DNA of 64,000 nt. It comes from Bradyrhizobium sp. NP1 (GTDB lineage: Bacteria > Pseudomonadota > Alphaproteobacteria > Rhizobiales > Xanthobacteraceae). Position 1 is the stretch's first letter, and the number at the start of each line of letters is the position of its first letter. The notes beneath the pieces were generated by a model. The model was not told the DNA's origin and did no database searches. It saw only the letters and a list, made by a program, of their open reading frames with translations. The DNA is taken from NCBI RefSeq assembly GCF_030378205.1, contig NZ_CP127385.1, positions 5,558,001 to 5,622,000 on the forward strand, read 5' to 3'. The translations under genes were made by a program, and so were the position numbers. This document shows, in pieces, positions 15,985-24,536 of the stretch.

Positions 15985-18081
15985 TTAGACGGGGAGCGGC
16001 GCGGCCTTCTTCACCCAGACCTTGTTGTCGTGGAACGCGGCGCCGCCGATCGGCGCCACGGCTTCGGCGCCGGTCAGCATGTTGATACCCCGGCCGCCGA
16101 TATGGTCCTTGTTCGGGTGGATCGATTCCGCGATCAGCACGCCGCGCCGCACGCCATCGAACAGGGTCGCGATCAGCGTGGTCTCGCCGCGCGTGTTGCC
16201 CAGCGTGACGGCGTCGCCCTCGGCAATGCCAAGCGCGGCGGCATCGAGCGGGTGAATCATCACGGACGCCCTGCCCTCACGCGCCTGCGACGACGGCGTC
16301 TCGTTGAAGGTGGTGTTGAGAAAGCTGCGCGAGGGACTGGTGGCGAGGCGGAACGGATGCGTCGCGTCGGCCTGCTCGATGACAGCCCAGTGGTCGGGCA
16401 GCGCGGGCATCTTGTCGACATCGCCCATCATGAGGCCGAACGGCGGATGCGCCCAGTCCGCCTTGAAATGGAACTTCCTGTCGGCATGCGCAAAGCCGTC
16501 GAGATAATGCGAGGTCCGGAAATCCGGCTGCAGGTCGCGCCACAGATCGGCTTCGAGCTTTTCGATGTCGCCATGGCCGGAAAGCTTGAGCGTGGCGTCG
16601 ATCAATTCGCGCGGCGTCATGTCGAAGCCGCGATGGTCAGCGCCGACGCGGCGCGCAATTTCCTGCAGCACCTCGTGATTGGAGCGGCATTCGCCGGGCG
16701 CGTCGATCAGCTTGGCACCCACCGAGATGTGCTGATGGCCGCCGCCGTAATAGAGGTCGTCGTGCTCCATGAACATGGTTGCCGGCAGCACGATGTCGGC
16801 CATTTGCGCGGTCTCGGTCATGAACTGCTCATGTACGACCATGAACAGGTCCTCTCGCGCGAATCCCTGCCGCACCAGCCCCTGCTCGGGCGCTACCGTC
16901 ATCGGATTGGTGTTCTGGATCAGCATCGCCTTGACCGGGCCGCCGCCGCGCAGGGCTTCGGCATCGCCGGTGAGGATGCGGCCGATCTTGGATTGATCCA
17001 TCACGCGGGTCGTGCGGTCGATCGCGTCGTGACCCTCGATGATGGACTCGTTGAAATGCCAGAGCGCGTAATTGTTGAAGAAGGCGCCGCCGCCTTCATA
17101 CTGCCAGGCGCCGGTCACGGCGGGGATGCAGAGCGCGGCGTGCATCTGCGCAGCGCCGTTGCGGCTGCGGGTGAAACCGTAGCCGAGCCGGAAGAAGGTG
17201 CGCCTGGTCTCGCCGACCGCGCGGGCAAAGGCCTCGATCTCGGCGACCGGCACGCCGCAGATGTTCGATGCCCATTCCGGCGTCCGCGACTTCAGGTGCG
17301 CCTCGAGCTCGCCGGGACAGTCGGTGTACTTGTCCATGTAGGCGCGGTCGGCATAGCCGTCGCGGAACAGCACATGCATCACGCCGCAGGCGAATGCGCC
17401 GTCGGTGCCCGGCCGCAGGATGATCTTGATGTCAGCCTGCTTCATGGTCTCGTTGTTGTAGACGTCGACCGCCGCGATCCTGGCGCCGCGCTCCTTGCGC
17501 GCCCGCGAGGCATGCGTCATCACATTGACCTGGGTGTTGACGGGGTTGGTGCCCCAGATCACCACGAGGTCGGAGACGCCCATCTCGCGCGGGTCGGCGC
17601 CGGCGATCTTGCCGGTGCCGATGGCAAAGCCGATGCGGGCGACGTTGGCGCAGATGGTCGAATAGAAGCGCGAGTACTTCTTGACATGGGCAAGGCGGTT
17701 GATGCCGTCGCGCATCACGATGCCCATCGTGCCGGCGTAATAATAGGGCCACACCGACTCCGCGCCGAACTCGCGCTCGGCCTGGTTGAAGCGCTCGCCG
17801 ATCTCGTCCAGCGCCTCGTCCCACGAGATCCGCGCAAACTGCCCGGAGCCCTTCGGCCCGATGCGGCGCAGCGGATGGATCACACGATCCGGATGGTGGA
17901 TGCGCTCGGCATAGCGCGCGACCTTGGCGCAGACGACGCCCGCCGTGTAGGTCTGCTGCTTGGAGCCGCGCACGCGGCCGATGCTTTGGCCGCCGATCAC
18001 CTCGACATCGAGTGCGCAGGCCGACGGACAGTCGTGCGGACAGGTGGAGTGGCGGATCTCGACCTTGGCGTGCTGGTTCAT
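15985..18081 (-). CDS. Molybdopterin oxidoreductase, DMSO-reductase superfamily, cytoplasmic type
   Basis: 698 aa. The N-terminal Fe4S4 domain has cysteines C14, C18, C22 and C51 (STCPHDCPSACALD, then GVVCAK). The bis-molybdopterin-guanine-dinucleotide catalytic domains follow, with WGTNPVNTQV near 195 and a C-terminal dinucleotide-binding domain from about 575 (SPSRSFLNTTFNETPSSQA onward). C143 in STICANVAR lies where a molybdenum ligand is expected and is a candidate. There is no Tat or Sec signal, so it should act in the cytoplasm. No dedicated electron-transfer or membrane subunit is adjacent; partners are unknown. Upstream SDR gene 75 bp away, same strand. Confidence 0.88.
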   Translation of the reverse strand: MNQHAKVEIRHSTCPHDCPSACALDVEVIGGQSIGRVRGSKQQTYTAGVVCAKVARYAERIHHPDRVIHPLRRIGPKGSGQFARISWDEALDEIGERFNQAEREFGAESVWPYYYAGTMGIVMRDGINRLAHVKKYSRFYSTICANVARIGFAIGTGKIAGADPREMGVSDLVVIWGTNPVNTQVNVMTHASRARKERGARIAAVDVYNNETMKQADIKIILRPGTDGAFACGVMHVLFRDGYADRAYMDKYTDCPGELEAHLKSRTPEWASNICGVPVAEIEAFARAVGETRRTFFRLGYGFTRSRNGAAQMHAALCIPAVTGAWQYEGGGAFFNNYALWHFNESIIEGHDAIDRTTRVMDQSKIGRILTGDAEALRGGGPVKAMLIQNTNPMTVAPEQGLVRQGFAREDLFMVVHEQFMTETAQMADIVLPATMFMEHDDLYYGGGHQHISVGAKLIDAPGECRSNHEVLQEIARRVGADHRGFDMTPRELIDATLKLSGHGDIEKLEADLWRDLQPDFRTSHYLDGFAHADRKFHFKADWAHPPFGLMMGDVDKMPALPDHWAVIEQADATHPFRLATSPSRSFLNTTFNETPSSQAREGRASVMIHPLDAAALGIAEGDAVTLGNTRGETTLIATLFDGVRRGVLIAESIHPNKDHIGGRGINMLTGAEAVAPIGGAAFHDNKVWVKKAAPLPV

Positions 18082-18156
18082 GGCGAGATTGGTAGCATCA
18101 AAAACCGGATGCGCCGAGCGCCTTTATCCGTCCATTCATGCGAAATTGACGCAATA

Positions 18157-18909
18157 CTATGCGCCGAAATAAGCCCCGCCATTGCTGTGGATCGCCTGCC
18201 CCGTGATGTAGCGCGCGGCGGGCCCCGCCAGGAATCGCACGACGGCGGCGATGTCCTCGGGCCGGCCGCGCTCGCCGGTGAGCGTCCGATGGGTGGCGTG
18301 ATGCGCCGGTTCCGGCTGGCCCTTCGGGCGTGGCGTGCCGATCAGGCCGGGAACAACGCAATTGACCGTGATGCCGTCAGAGGCGAGGTCATTGGCGAGC
18401 GCGCGGGTGAAGCCGACGAGGCCCGCCTTGGCAGTGACGACATGGGCGCGGTCTTTGGCGCCGGTATGGGCGCTGAGGCCCCCGATATTGATGATCGTGC
18501 CGGCGCCGGATTCGCGCAACGCAGCAAGGCAGGCCTTGGCACAGTGGAAGGCGCCATCAAGGGTTACGTCGAGGATTTCCCTCCACTCGACATGATCCAT
18601 CTCGGCAAAGGGCTTCTCGCGCCGCAGCGCCGCGTTGTTGACGAGGATGTCAATCCGGCCGAAAGCCTGCAACGCCGCGTCCGCCATCAGCTGCACGGCC
18701 TTGGAATCGGCGACGTCGCCGATATGGACCACCGCCCTGCCGCCCGCAGCGGTGATCTCGCGGGCGGCGCTGTCAGCCTCGCTGCGGTTGCTGCGCGCAT
18801 TGATGAGCACCGCCGCGCCGCCTTCGGCCAGCGCAAGCGCGATGGCACGGCCGATATTGCGCCCCGCGCCAGTGACGATGGCGGCCTTTCCCTCGAGTTC
18901 CCTGGTCAT
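18157..18909 (-). CDS. Short-chain dehydrogenase/reductase family protein lacking the usual Ser and Tyr
   Basis: 250 aa Rossmann-fold SDR. The cofactor motif TGAGRNIG (13-20) and the NNAA motif (91-94) are intact, and the C-terminus TGQAIHSNGGAYF is standard for FabG-like members. The active site is not: before K161 the tyrosine position of YxxxK holds V157 (HVVTAKAG), and the position of the catalytic serine is glycine (NIGG, 141-144), with S146 two residues off. It may be a non-catalytic binding protein or use other residues. It has a GGGAG site before its ATG and lies 33 bp after the solute-binding protein gene and 75 bp before the oxidoreductase. Confidence 0.87.
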   Translation of the reverse strand: MTRELEGKAAIVTGAGRNIGRAIALALAEGGAAVLINARSNRSEADSAAREITAAGGRAVVHIGDVADSKAVQLMADAALQAFGRIDILVNNAALRREKPFAEMDHVEWREILDVTLDGAFHCAKACLAALRESGAGTIINIGGLSAHTGAKDRAHVVTAKAGLVGFTRALANDLASDGITVNCVVPGLIGTPRPKGQPEPAHHATHRTLTGERGRPEDIAAVVRFLAGPAARYITGQAIHSNGGAYFGA

Positions 18910-18942
18910 GCGCTCCCTTCCACGTCACGCCCGGTGCACCGA

Positions 18943-20022
18943 TCAGACGTGAAAGATCTTGGAATAGCGCGTCTTGATCGCCTCGCCTTCCCGCTCCACC
19001 GCGGCCGGATCGTCCTTCATGGTCTTGATCTCCTTCAGCGGCTTGCGACCGGCCCTCTCCTGGGTTTGCGCATGCACCGAGCGCAGCCCGCCGACATCGA
19101 TGATGAGCTGCTGGGCCTCGCGGCCGAGACAGAACGCCTGGAACAGTTTTGCCGCGTTGGGGTTGGGCGCGGCCTTGAAGATGCCGTTGGGGCCGACGAT
19201 CAGCGGCGAGCCCTCGGTCGCGTAGACCGGCTCGACCGACCGGCCGGCCTCCTTCATCTGGAAGATGTTGTACTCGTTGCCGTCGGCCATCACGGCGCGC
19301 TCGCCAAGATCGAGCTTCTTCGGCGGATCGGTCGAGGACTGCACCTGCATCACATTCTGCTTCGCAAGCTGCTCGAAAAAGCTCCAGCCGAGATCGCGCT
19401 GCATCTGATAGGTCGCGGTCATGATGGTGCCGCTGTAGCCGGGGTGCCCCTTGACGATCTTGCCCTTCCATCTGGGATCGAGCAGGTCGGCGAAGCTCTT
19501 TGGCGCCTCCTCCGCCTTCACCAGGCTGGTGTTGTAGGCGATGATCGACAGGAACACGCGGAAGCTCGCGAACTGGCCGTCCGCGTCGCGATGCTCGGCC
19601 GGATAGAATTGGGCGACCTCCTCGGGGACATAAGGCGCGAGGATGCCGTCGCGCTTCCAGACCACGAAATGCGCGGCATCCGACGAGTTCACGACGTCGA
19701 CGGCATGGATGTTGGAGGCATATTCCTGGCCGATGCGCTGGAACACGCGCTCGGCCCCGGTGCGCTCGACCCGGACCGCTATGTCCGGATATTTCGCCTC
19801 GAAGGCCTTGGCCATCTTCTCGGCGACCGGCAGATCGGTCGAGGTGTAGTAGATGACCTTGCCTTCCTTCTTCGCCGCCGCGATCAGATCAGGCGTCACC
19901 GCCTCCGCCGGCGGCGCCGCGGCCATCACGCGGGTCGAGAGCGCGGAGCCTGCGAGCAGCACGCCAGCGCCTTTAAGGACGTGGCGACGCGAGAGGTTGC
20001 GGTGTTTCATCGGCTGGTCCAT
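18943..20022 (-). CDS. Periplasmic solute-binding protein, Fe3+/AfuA type, Tat-exported
   Basis: 359 aa. The N-terminus carries a Tat signal (NLSRRHVLKGAGVLLAG, then ALSTRVMAA). The mature part EGKVIYYTSTDLPVAEKMAK is the first strand of type 2 ABC binding proteins of the iron/thiamine/phosphonate cluster, and LDPRWKGKIVKGHPGYSG and IFQAFCLGREAQQLI-like segments fit (here LFQAFCLGREAQQLI). No permease or ATPase gene is adjacent, so it is an orphan binding protein. The start is uncertain between 20022 and 20010 (MKHRN); neither has a clear ribosome-binding site. It heads the minus-strand group and diverges from the Tct binding protein gene at 20148. Confidence 0.85.
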   Translation of the reverse strand: MDQPMKHRNLSRRHVLKGAGVLLAGSALSTRVMAAAPPAEAVTPDLIAAAKKEGKVIYYTSTDLPVAEKMAKAFEAKYPDIAVRVERTGAERVFQRIGQEYASNIHAVDVVNSSDAAHFVVWKRDGILAPYVPEEVAQFYPAEHRDADGQFASFRVFLSIIAYNTSLVKAEEAPKSFADLLDPRWKGKIVKGHPGYSGTIMTATYQMQRDLGWSFFEQLAKQNVMQVQSSTDPPKKLDLGERAVMADGNEYNIFQMKEAGRSVEPVYATEGSPLIVGPNGIFKAAPNPNAAKLFQAFCLGREAQQLIIDVGGLRSVHAQTQERAGRKPLKEIKTMKDDPAAVEREGEAIKTRYSKIFHV

Positions 20023-20147
20023 TGCGATCAGAGATACACCAAAGGCTATCCCGTATTCCGGCCCCGCGCATCTAGTCTTACGTCGACAGGCCCTGCCGCA
20101 CGCCGCTAGATTGCCGCGCAACACGAACGACATTTGAGGGAGCGGCC

Positions 20148-21116
20148 ATGGCAGGCTGGAAGGGTGCGGTAGCGCTGGCGGGGATCGTCGCCGCAATGTT
20201 CGCGGGCTCGCCTTTGCATGCTGACGACTATCCGGCGCGGCCGGTGCGCATCGTCGTTCCCTTCGGCGCCGGGGGGCCCGCCGACGTCACGGCGCGGCTG
20301 ATCGGCAACATCCTGCAGGAAAAGTTCGGCCAGCCCTTCGTCATCGAGAACCGTACCGGCGCCGGCGGCGTGATCGGAACGCTGGAGGCCGCCAAGTCGC
20401 CGCCGGACGGCTATACGCTCCTGATGATGTCGAACACCCAGACGGCGAACGAATCGCTGGTGCCGCAGCGCAAGTATGAATTGATGCGCGACCTCGCGCC
20501 GATCGCCCCGGTGAACTATTCCGACCTCGTCATCGTCGTGAACCCGCAGGTGCCGGCGAAGACCCTGGCCGAATTCATCGCGCTCGCCAAGGCGCAGCCC
20601 GGAAAGCTCAACTACGCCTCCTCCGGCCAGGGCACGCCCTACCACATGGCGGGCGAGCTGTTCAAAACCATGGCCGGCATCGACGTCGTGCACGTGCCCT
20701 ATCGCAACAGTGGCGAGGCGCGCTCCGGCGTGATCGGCGGCCAGGTCCAGATGATGATCGATGCCGTCACCACGATGGCGCCGAACATCGGCGAGAAGCA
20801 GGTGCGCGCGCTCGCCACGACGGGCAAGGAACGCTCGAGCGTGCTGCCGGATGTACCCACCGCGACCGAGGCCGGCGTCGCGGGCTATGAGGCCACCATC
20901 TGGCTCGGCCTGATGGCGCCCGCGGGCACACCGAAGCCCATCATCGACAAGCTCAACGCCGCCGTGAGCGAGGCGGTGAAGCGACCCGACATCGTCAAGC
21001 TGTGGACCGACCAGGGTGCCGTTGCGATGTCGATGTCGCCCGAGGAGTTCGACAAGTTCCTGCGTGCAGATATCGTGAAATGGGCCAATGTCGTGAAGAA
21101 GTTCGAGAAGCCGTAA
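20148..21116 (+). CDS. TctC/Bug-family periplasmic binding protein (orphan)
   Basis: 322 aa. Sec signal peptide MAGWKGAVALAGIVAAMFAG ending SPLHA, then DDYPARPVRIVVPFGAGGPA, the Bug ligand loop. KLNYASSGQGTPYHMAGELF (about 155-175) and GLMAPAGTPKPIIDKLNAA in the C-terminal third are also typical. The ATG follows GAGGGAG. It is the first gene of a plus-strand group with the NicAB-like hydroxylase, 16 bp upstream of the 2Fe-2S subunit, so it may deliver the hydroxylase substrate (an N-heteroaromatic acid would fit, but this is inference). There are no tctAB genes beside it. Confidence 0.92.
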   Translation: MAGWKGAVALAGIVAAMFAGSPLHADDYPARPVRIVVPFGAGGPADVTARLIGNILQEKFGQPFVIENRTGAGGVIGTLEAAKSPPDGYTLLMMSNTQTANESLVPQRKYELMRDLAPIAPVNYSDLVIVVNPQVPAKTLAEFIALAKAQPGKLNYASSGQGTPYHMAGELFKTMAGIDVVHVPYRNSGEARSGVIGGQVQMMIDAVTTMAPNIGEKQVRALATTGKERSSVLPDVPTATEAGVAGYEATIWLGLMAPAGTPKPIIDKLNAAVSEAVKRPDIVKLWTDQGAVAMSMSPEEFDKFLRADIVKWANVVKKFEKP

Positions 21117-21132
21117 AGGTTCGGGGATCGCA

Positions 21133-21603
21133 ATGCCCGGCATTCGCTTCCGCCTCAATGGCAAGGAGACCGAGATCGAGGCCGATCCGGATTCCCTGCT
21201 GCTCGACATCTTGCGCGGGCGGCTCGGCCTGGTTGGGCCGCGTTTCGGCTGCGGCTCCGGCGAGTGCGGCGCCTGCCATGTGCTGGTTGGCGATCGGGCG
21301 GTGACCTCCTGCGACCTGCCGCTATGGGCGGTGGCGGGCAAGGCCGTCACCACGCTCGAGGGACTCGGCAATTCCGAGCGGCCGCATCCGTTGCAGCGCG
21401 CCTTCATTGCGGAGCAGGCGATGCAATGCGGCTATTGCATCGCGGGCATATTGATGAGCGCCGCGGCGCTTTTGAAGCAAACCCCCGCGCCCACCGACGC
21501 CGAGGTGCGCGCCGCGCTCGACCGCAACCTCTGCCGCTGCGGCGCACATAATCGGATCGTTCGCGCGGTGCTGCGCGCCGCCGCGGAGATGGCAACGCCA
21601 TGA
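21133..21603 (+). CDS. 2Fe-2S subunit of a molybdenum hydroxylase (NicA/IorA-like)
   Basis: 156 aa, the length of NicA and IorA. Two [2Fe-2S] clusters are predicted: plant-ferredoxin type with C40, C45, C48, C60 (FGCGSGECGACHV) and the C-terminal type with C99, C102, C134, C136 (QCGYC and CRCG). It moves electrons out of the molybdenum subunit encoded next; the genes overlap by ATGA. Two-subunit enzymes of this kind without an FAD subunit include nicotinate dehydrogenase NicAB and isoquinoline oxidoreductase IorAB. It is cytoplasmic by sequence. Confidence 0.92.
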   Translation: MPGIRFRLNGKETEIEADPDSLLLDILRGRLGLVGPRFGCGSGECGACHVLVGDRAVTSCDLPLWAVAGKAVTTLEGLGNSERPHPLQRAFIAEQAMQCGYCIAGILMSAAALLKQTPAPTDAEVRAALDRNLCRCGAHNRIVRAVLRAAAEMATP

Positions 21604-23726
21604 GCGACGCCGCGCCAAAATTGCCGGTGAGCCTCGCCGCCAATCCAAGGCTGTCGTCGTGGCTGAGATTCTCTACCGAGGGCGAGGTGACGCTGTCGCC
21701 CGGCAAGGTCGAGATCGGCCAGGGCATCGTCACGGCGCTGGCGCAGATCGCGGCCGACGAGCTCGACGTCGATCTCGCGCGCATACGGCTGGTCCGCGCC
21801 TCGACCGCGGGCAGTCCGAATGAGGGCGTCACCTCCGGCAGCCTGTCGATCCAGCAGTCGGGTCGTGCGATCCGGCAGGCCTGCGCCGAGGTGCGCCGCC
21901 TCTTCGTCAACGCGGCCGCCGAACGGCTCGGCGTCCCGCCCGACGCCCTCGACGTCAAGGACGGCACGATCTCCGGTCCCGGCAATGTACAGACCAGCTA
22001 TTGGGAGCTCGCTGACGCCGTTTCGCTCGATCGCGACGCGTCCATGCAAGCGCGACCGAAGGCGGCAGCGCGGCGCAACGTGGCGGGACAGTCGATCCCG
22101 CGCCTCGACATTCCCGACAAGGTGTTTGCGAAGCCGCGCTTCATCCATGATGTCACCTTGCCCGGCCTGCTGCACGGCCGGGTGCTGCGGCCGGAGCACT
22201 CGCGCGCAAAACTCGCCGAGCTGCACGACGCCCGCGCGCGTGCGACGGAGGGGTTCGTCGCGATCGTGCGCGACGGCAGCTTTGCCGGCGTCATCTCTGA
22301 GACGGAAGCTGCCGCCGACGCAGCGCTGAAGGCGCTTCATGCCGGCGCCAGCTGGACCGATGGCGAAGCGCTTCCGGATGAGAATGATCTGGCGGCGTTC
22401 CTCAAAGCCCAGCCGGTGCAGTCGAGCGTGATCGATGCGAGGACGCCCACAAGGCCGGGCGAGAAACGGCGAACCATCCGCCGGCAATATACCCGGCCCT
22501 ACCTCGCGCACGGCTCGGTCGCCCCGTCCTGCGCGATTGCGCAATGGGACGGCGATCACGTCCATGTCTGGACCCACAGCCAGGGCGTCTATTTCCTCCG
22601 CGCCGACCTCGCGCTGGTCCTCAAGATTGCTCTCGAGTGCATCACGGTCGAGCACGTGGAAGGCGCCGGCTGCTACGGCCACAACGGCGCCGACGATGTC
22701 GCGCTCGACGCCGTGCTGCTGGCAAGAGCTGCGAACGGACGCCCGGTGCGCGTGCAATGGTCGCGCGCCGACGAGATGACGCACGCGCCATTCGGCGCGG
22801 CCATGGCGATCGAGATCGAGGCCGATCTCGATGCGCGAGGCGAGATCGTCGACTGGCGGCATGCGATCTGGAGCAACGGCCATACCGCCCGTCCCGGACG
22901 CGCGAGCCAGCCCGCGCTGCTTGCCGCCTTCGAGCTGGAAAATCCGTTCCCGCGGATGATCTCGTCCAATCCGCCGCAGGCCAATGGCGGCGGCGCCGAT
23001 CGCAACGCGATCCCGCTCTATGACTTTCCATCGTGGACGATCGAATGTCACCGCCTCACCACCATGCCAGTGCGCACTTCGGCGCTGCGCACGCTGGGCG
23101 CGCAAGGAAACGTGTTCGCGATCGAATCCTTCATCGATGAGATCGCGGCTGAACGCGGCGAGGACCCGATCGCGTTCCGCCTGCGACACCTGTCGGATGC
23201 GCGCGCCCGCGACGTGATCCGCGCCGCCGCGACGCGCGCGCAATGGAAGCCTTCGAGGCGGCCGAATGTCGGCCACGGCATCGGCTTCGCCCGTTACAAA
23301 AACACCGGCGCCTATTGCGCCGCGATTGCCGAGGTCGAAGGCGACGAAGAGATCCGCGTCCGGCGGCTGTGGATTGCCACCGACGTCGGTGAAGCCGTCA
23401 ATCCCGATGGCGTCGCCAACCAGATCGAAGGCGGCGCGATCCAGGCGGTGAGCTGGGTCTTGAAGGAGCGCGTGCGGTTCGATCGCGCCCACATCACCAG
23501 CCGGTCCTGGACGGACTATCCCATCCTGCGCTTCAGCGAGGTCCCGGACGTTGTGGTCGAGGTGATCCAGCGTCCGGAGATCGAGCCGGTCGGCGCCGGC
23601 GAAGCGGCGCATGGTCCGGTCACCGCGGCAATAGCGAACGCCGTGTTCGATTGCCTTGGCCTGCGCGTCCGCAGCCTGCCGATCACCCGCGACAATCTGA
23701 TCGCGGCCATGGAGCTTGCCTCATGA
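21600..23726 (+). CDS. Molybdopterin-binding large subunit of a hydroxylase (NicB/IorB-like)
   Basis: 708 aa, xanthine-dehydrogenase superfamily. The chain starts in the NicB order: GKVEIGQGIVTALAQIAADE and NEGVTSGSLSIQQSG near 40-90. The catalytic glutamate is in GAGEAAHGPVTAAI near residue 667. It is much shorter than P. putida NicB, which carries C-terminal cytochrome c domains; no CxxCH motif is present here, so the electron acceptor must differ. The likely reaction is hydroxylation of an N-heterocycle or similar ring carbon with water as oxygen source. Start and stop overlap both neighbours by ATGA, giving a tightly coupled operon. Confidence 0.9.
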   Translation: MSDAAPKLPVSLAANPRLSSWLRFSTEGEVTLSPGKVEIGQGIVTALAQIAADELDVDLARIRLVRASTAGSPNEGVTSGSLSIQQSGRAIRQACAEVRRLFVNAAAERLGVPPDALDVKDGTISGPGNVQTSYWELADAVSLDRDASMQARPKAAARRNVAGQSIPRLDIPDKVFAKPRFIHDVTLPGLLHGRVLRPEHSRAKLAELHDARARATEGFVAIVRDGSFAGVISETEAAADAALKALHAGASWTDGEALPDENDLAAFLKAQPVQSSVIDARTPTRPGEKRRTIRRQYTRPYLAHGSVAPSCAIAQWDGDHVHVWTHSQGVYFLRADLALVLKIALECITVEHVEGAGCYGHNGADDVALDAVLLARAANGRPVRVQWSRADEMTHAPFGAAMAIEIEADLDARGEIVDWRHAIWSNGHTARPGRASQPALLAAFELENPFPRMISSNPPQANGGGADRNAIPLYDFPSWTIECHRLTTMPVRTSALRTLGAQGNVFAIESFIDEIAAERGEDPIAFRLRHLSDARARDVIRAAATRAQWKPSRRPNVGHGIGFARYKNTGAYCAAIAEVEGDEEIRVRRLWIATDVGEAVNPDGVANQIEGGAIQAVSWVLKERVRFDRAHITSRSWTDYPILRFSEVPDVVVEVIQRPEIEPVGAGEAAHGPVTAAIANAVFDCLGLRVRSLPITRDNLIAAMELAS

Positions 23727-24439
23727 CATCCCTGAACATCCTGAGCGGCGGTGCGGCGCAGGGCCTCGTCACCGGCCTTGCGCCGCAGTTCAAGACGAAA
23801 AACGGCTTCACCATCGCCGGCGAATTCGGCGCGGTCGGCGCAATGGCCGACAAGCTGCGAAAGGGCACGCCGACCGATCTCGTCATTTTGACGGAGCCGC
23901 TGGTGACGCGGCTTGCCGAAGAAGGGCTGGTCGCTGCCGCGTCCATTGCGGATGTCGGCGTGGTCGAGACCGCGATTGCGGTGCGCGCGCGCGACCCGAA
24001 GGTGCGGATCACGAGCGCCCCCGAGCTTCGCGAAGCGCTGCTCGCTTCAGATGCGATCTACGTACCCGACACCGAGGCGTCGACCGCTGGAATTCACGTC
24101 GCAAAGGTGCTGGCGCGGCTCGGCATTGCCGATGCGGTGGCCTCGCGCCTGAAAATCCATCCGAACGGTGCGACCGCGATGCGCGCGCTGGCCTCCTCCG
24201 ACGCGAAGCACCCCATTGGCTGCACGCAGGCAACCGAGATCATCGCAACGGAAGGCGTTACGCTCTCGGGTTCGCTGCCCCCGGGATGCGAGCTCAGGAC
24301 GATCTACACCGCCGGCATCACGGCGAACGCAGCGCATCCGCGCGAGGCGCAGGCCCTGATTTCGCTCCTGACCAGCGCTGAAGCACGCGAGGCTCGCGCC
24401 CGCGCCGGCTTCATCGATGCGGAAGGCCGACGGCCTTAA
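23723..24439 (+). CDS. ModA-like substrate-binding-fold protein without signal peptide
   Basis: 238 aa. MTSLNILSGGAAQGLVTGLA and FKTKNGFTIAGEFGAVGAMA match the start of molybdate-type (ModA, type 2) binding proteins, and PTDLVILTEPLVTRLAEEG is their hinge region. Unlike ModA it begins directly with the first strand: there is no signal peptide, so the protein should stay in the cytoplasm. An upstream in-frame extension to 23651 overlaps the hydroxylase gene and is also not a signal peptide. It overlaps the molybdenum-subunit gene by ATGA, which argues for a role tied to that enzyme (molybdate or cofactor handling, or ligand sensing). Function unknown. Confidence 0.82.
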   Translation: MTSLNILSGGAAQGLVTGLAPQFKTKNGFTIAGEFGAVGAMADKLRKGTPTDLVILTEPLVTRLAEEGLVAAASIADVGVVETAIAVRARDPKVRITSAPELREALLASDAIYVPDTEASTAGIHVAKVLARLGIADAVASRLKIHPNGATAMRALASSDAKHPIGCTQATEIIATEGVTLSGSLPPGCELRTIYTAGITANAAHPREAQALISLLTSAEAREARARAGFIDAEGRRP

Positions 24440-24505
24440 GAGCGGCTCAGTTGCGTCAGGCCGGTGGGCGGGCGCCAAGCCTTGTTTGCCATCAGCGCCG
24501 AATTC

Positions 24506-24519
24506 ATATACTAATATAT
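24506..24519. promoter_or_regulatory. AT-rich palindrome upstream of GntR gene
   Basis: ATATA-CTAA-TATAT is a perfect 5-bp inverted repeat 17 bp before the GntR ATG in an otherwise GC-rich region. It could be the autoregulatory site or overlap the -10 region. Only one copy was noticed. Confidence 0.35.
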
Positions 24520-24536
24520 TACTTGAGAGAGCAAGC

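Noticed and set aside
15808..20109. A plus-strand open frame of 1433 codons opposite the molybdopterin oxidoreductase and its neighbours
   Set aside because: It lies antisense to four recognisable genes, is rich in Arg, Asp, His and Ala in no domain pattern, and results from high GC at third codon positions.
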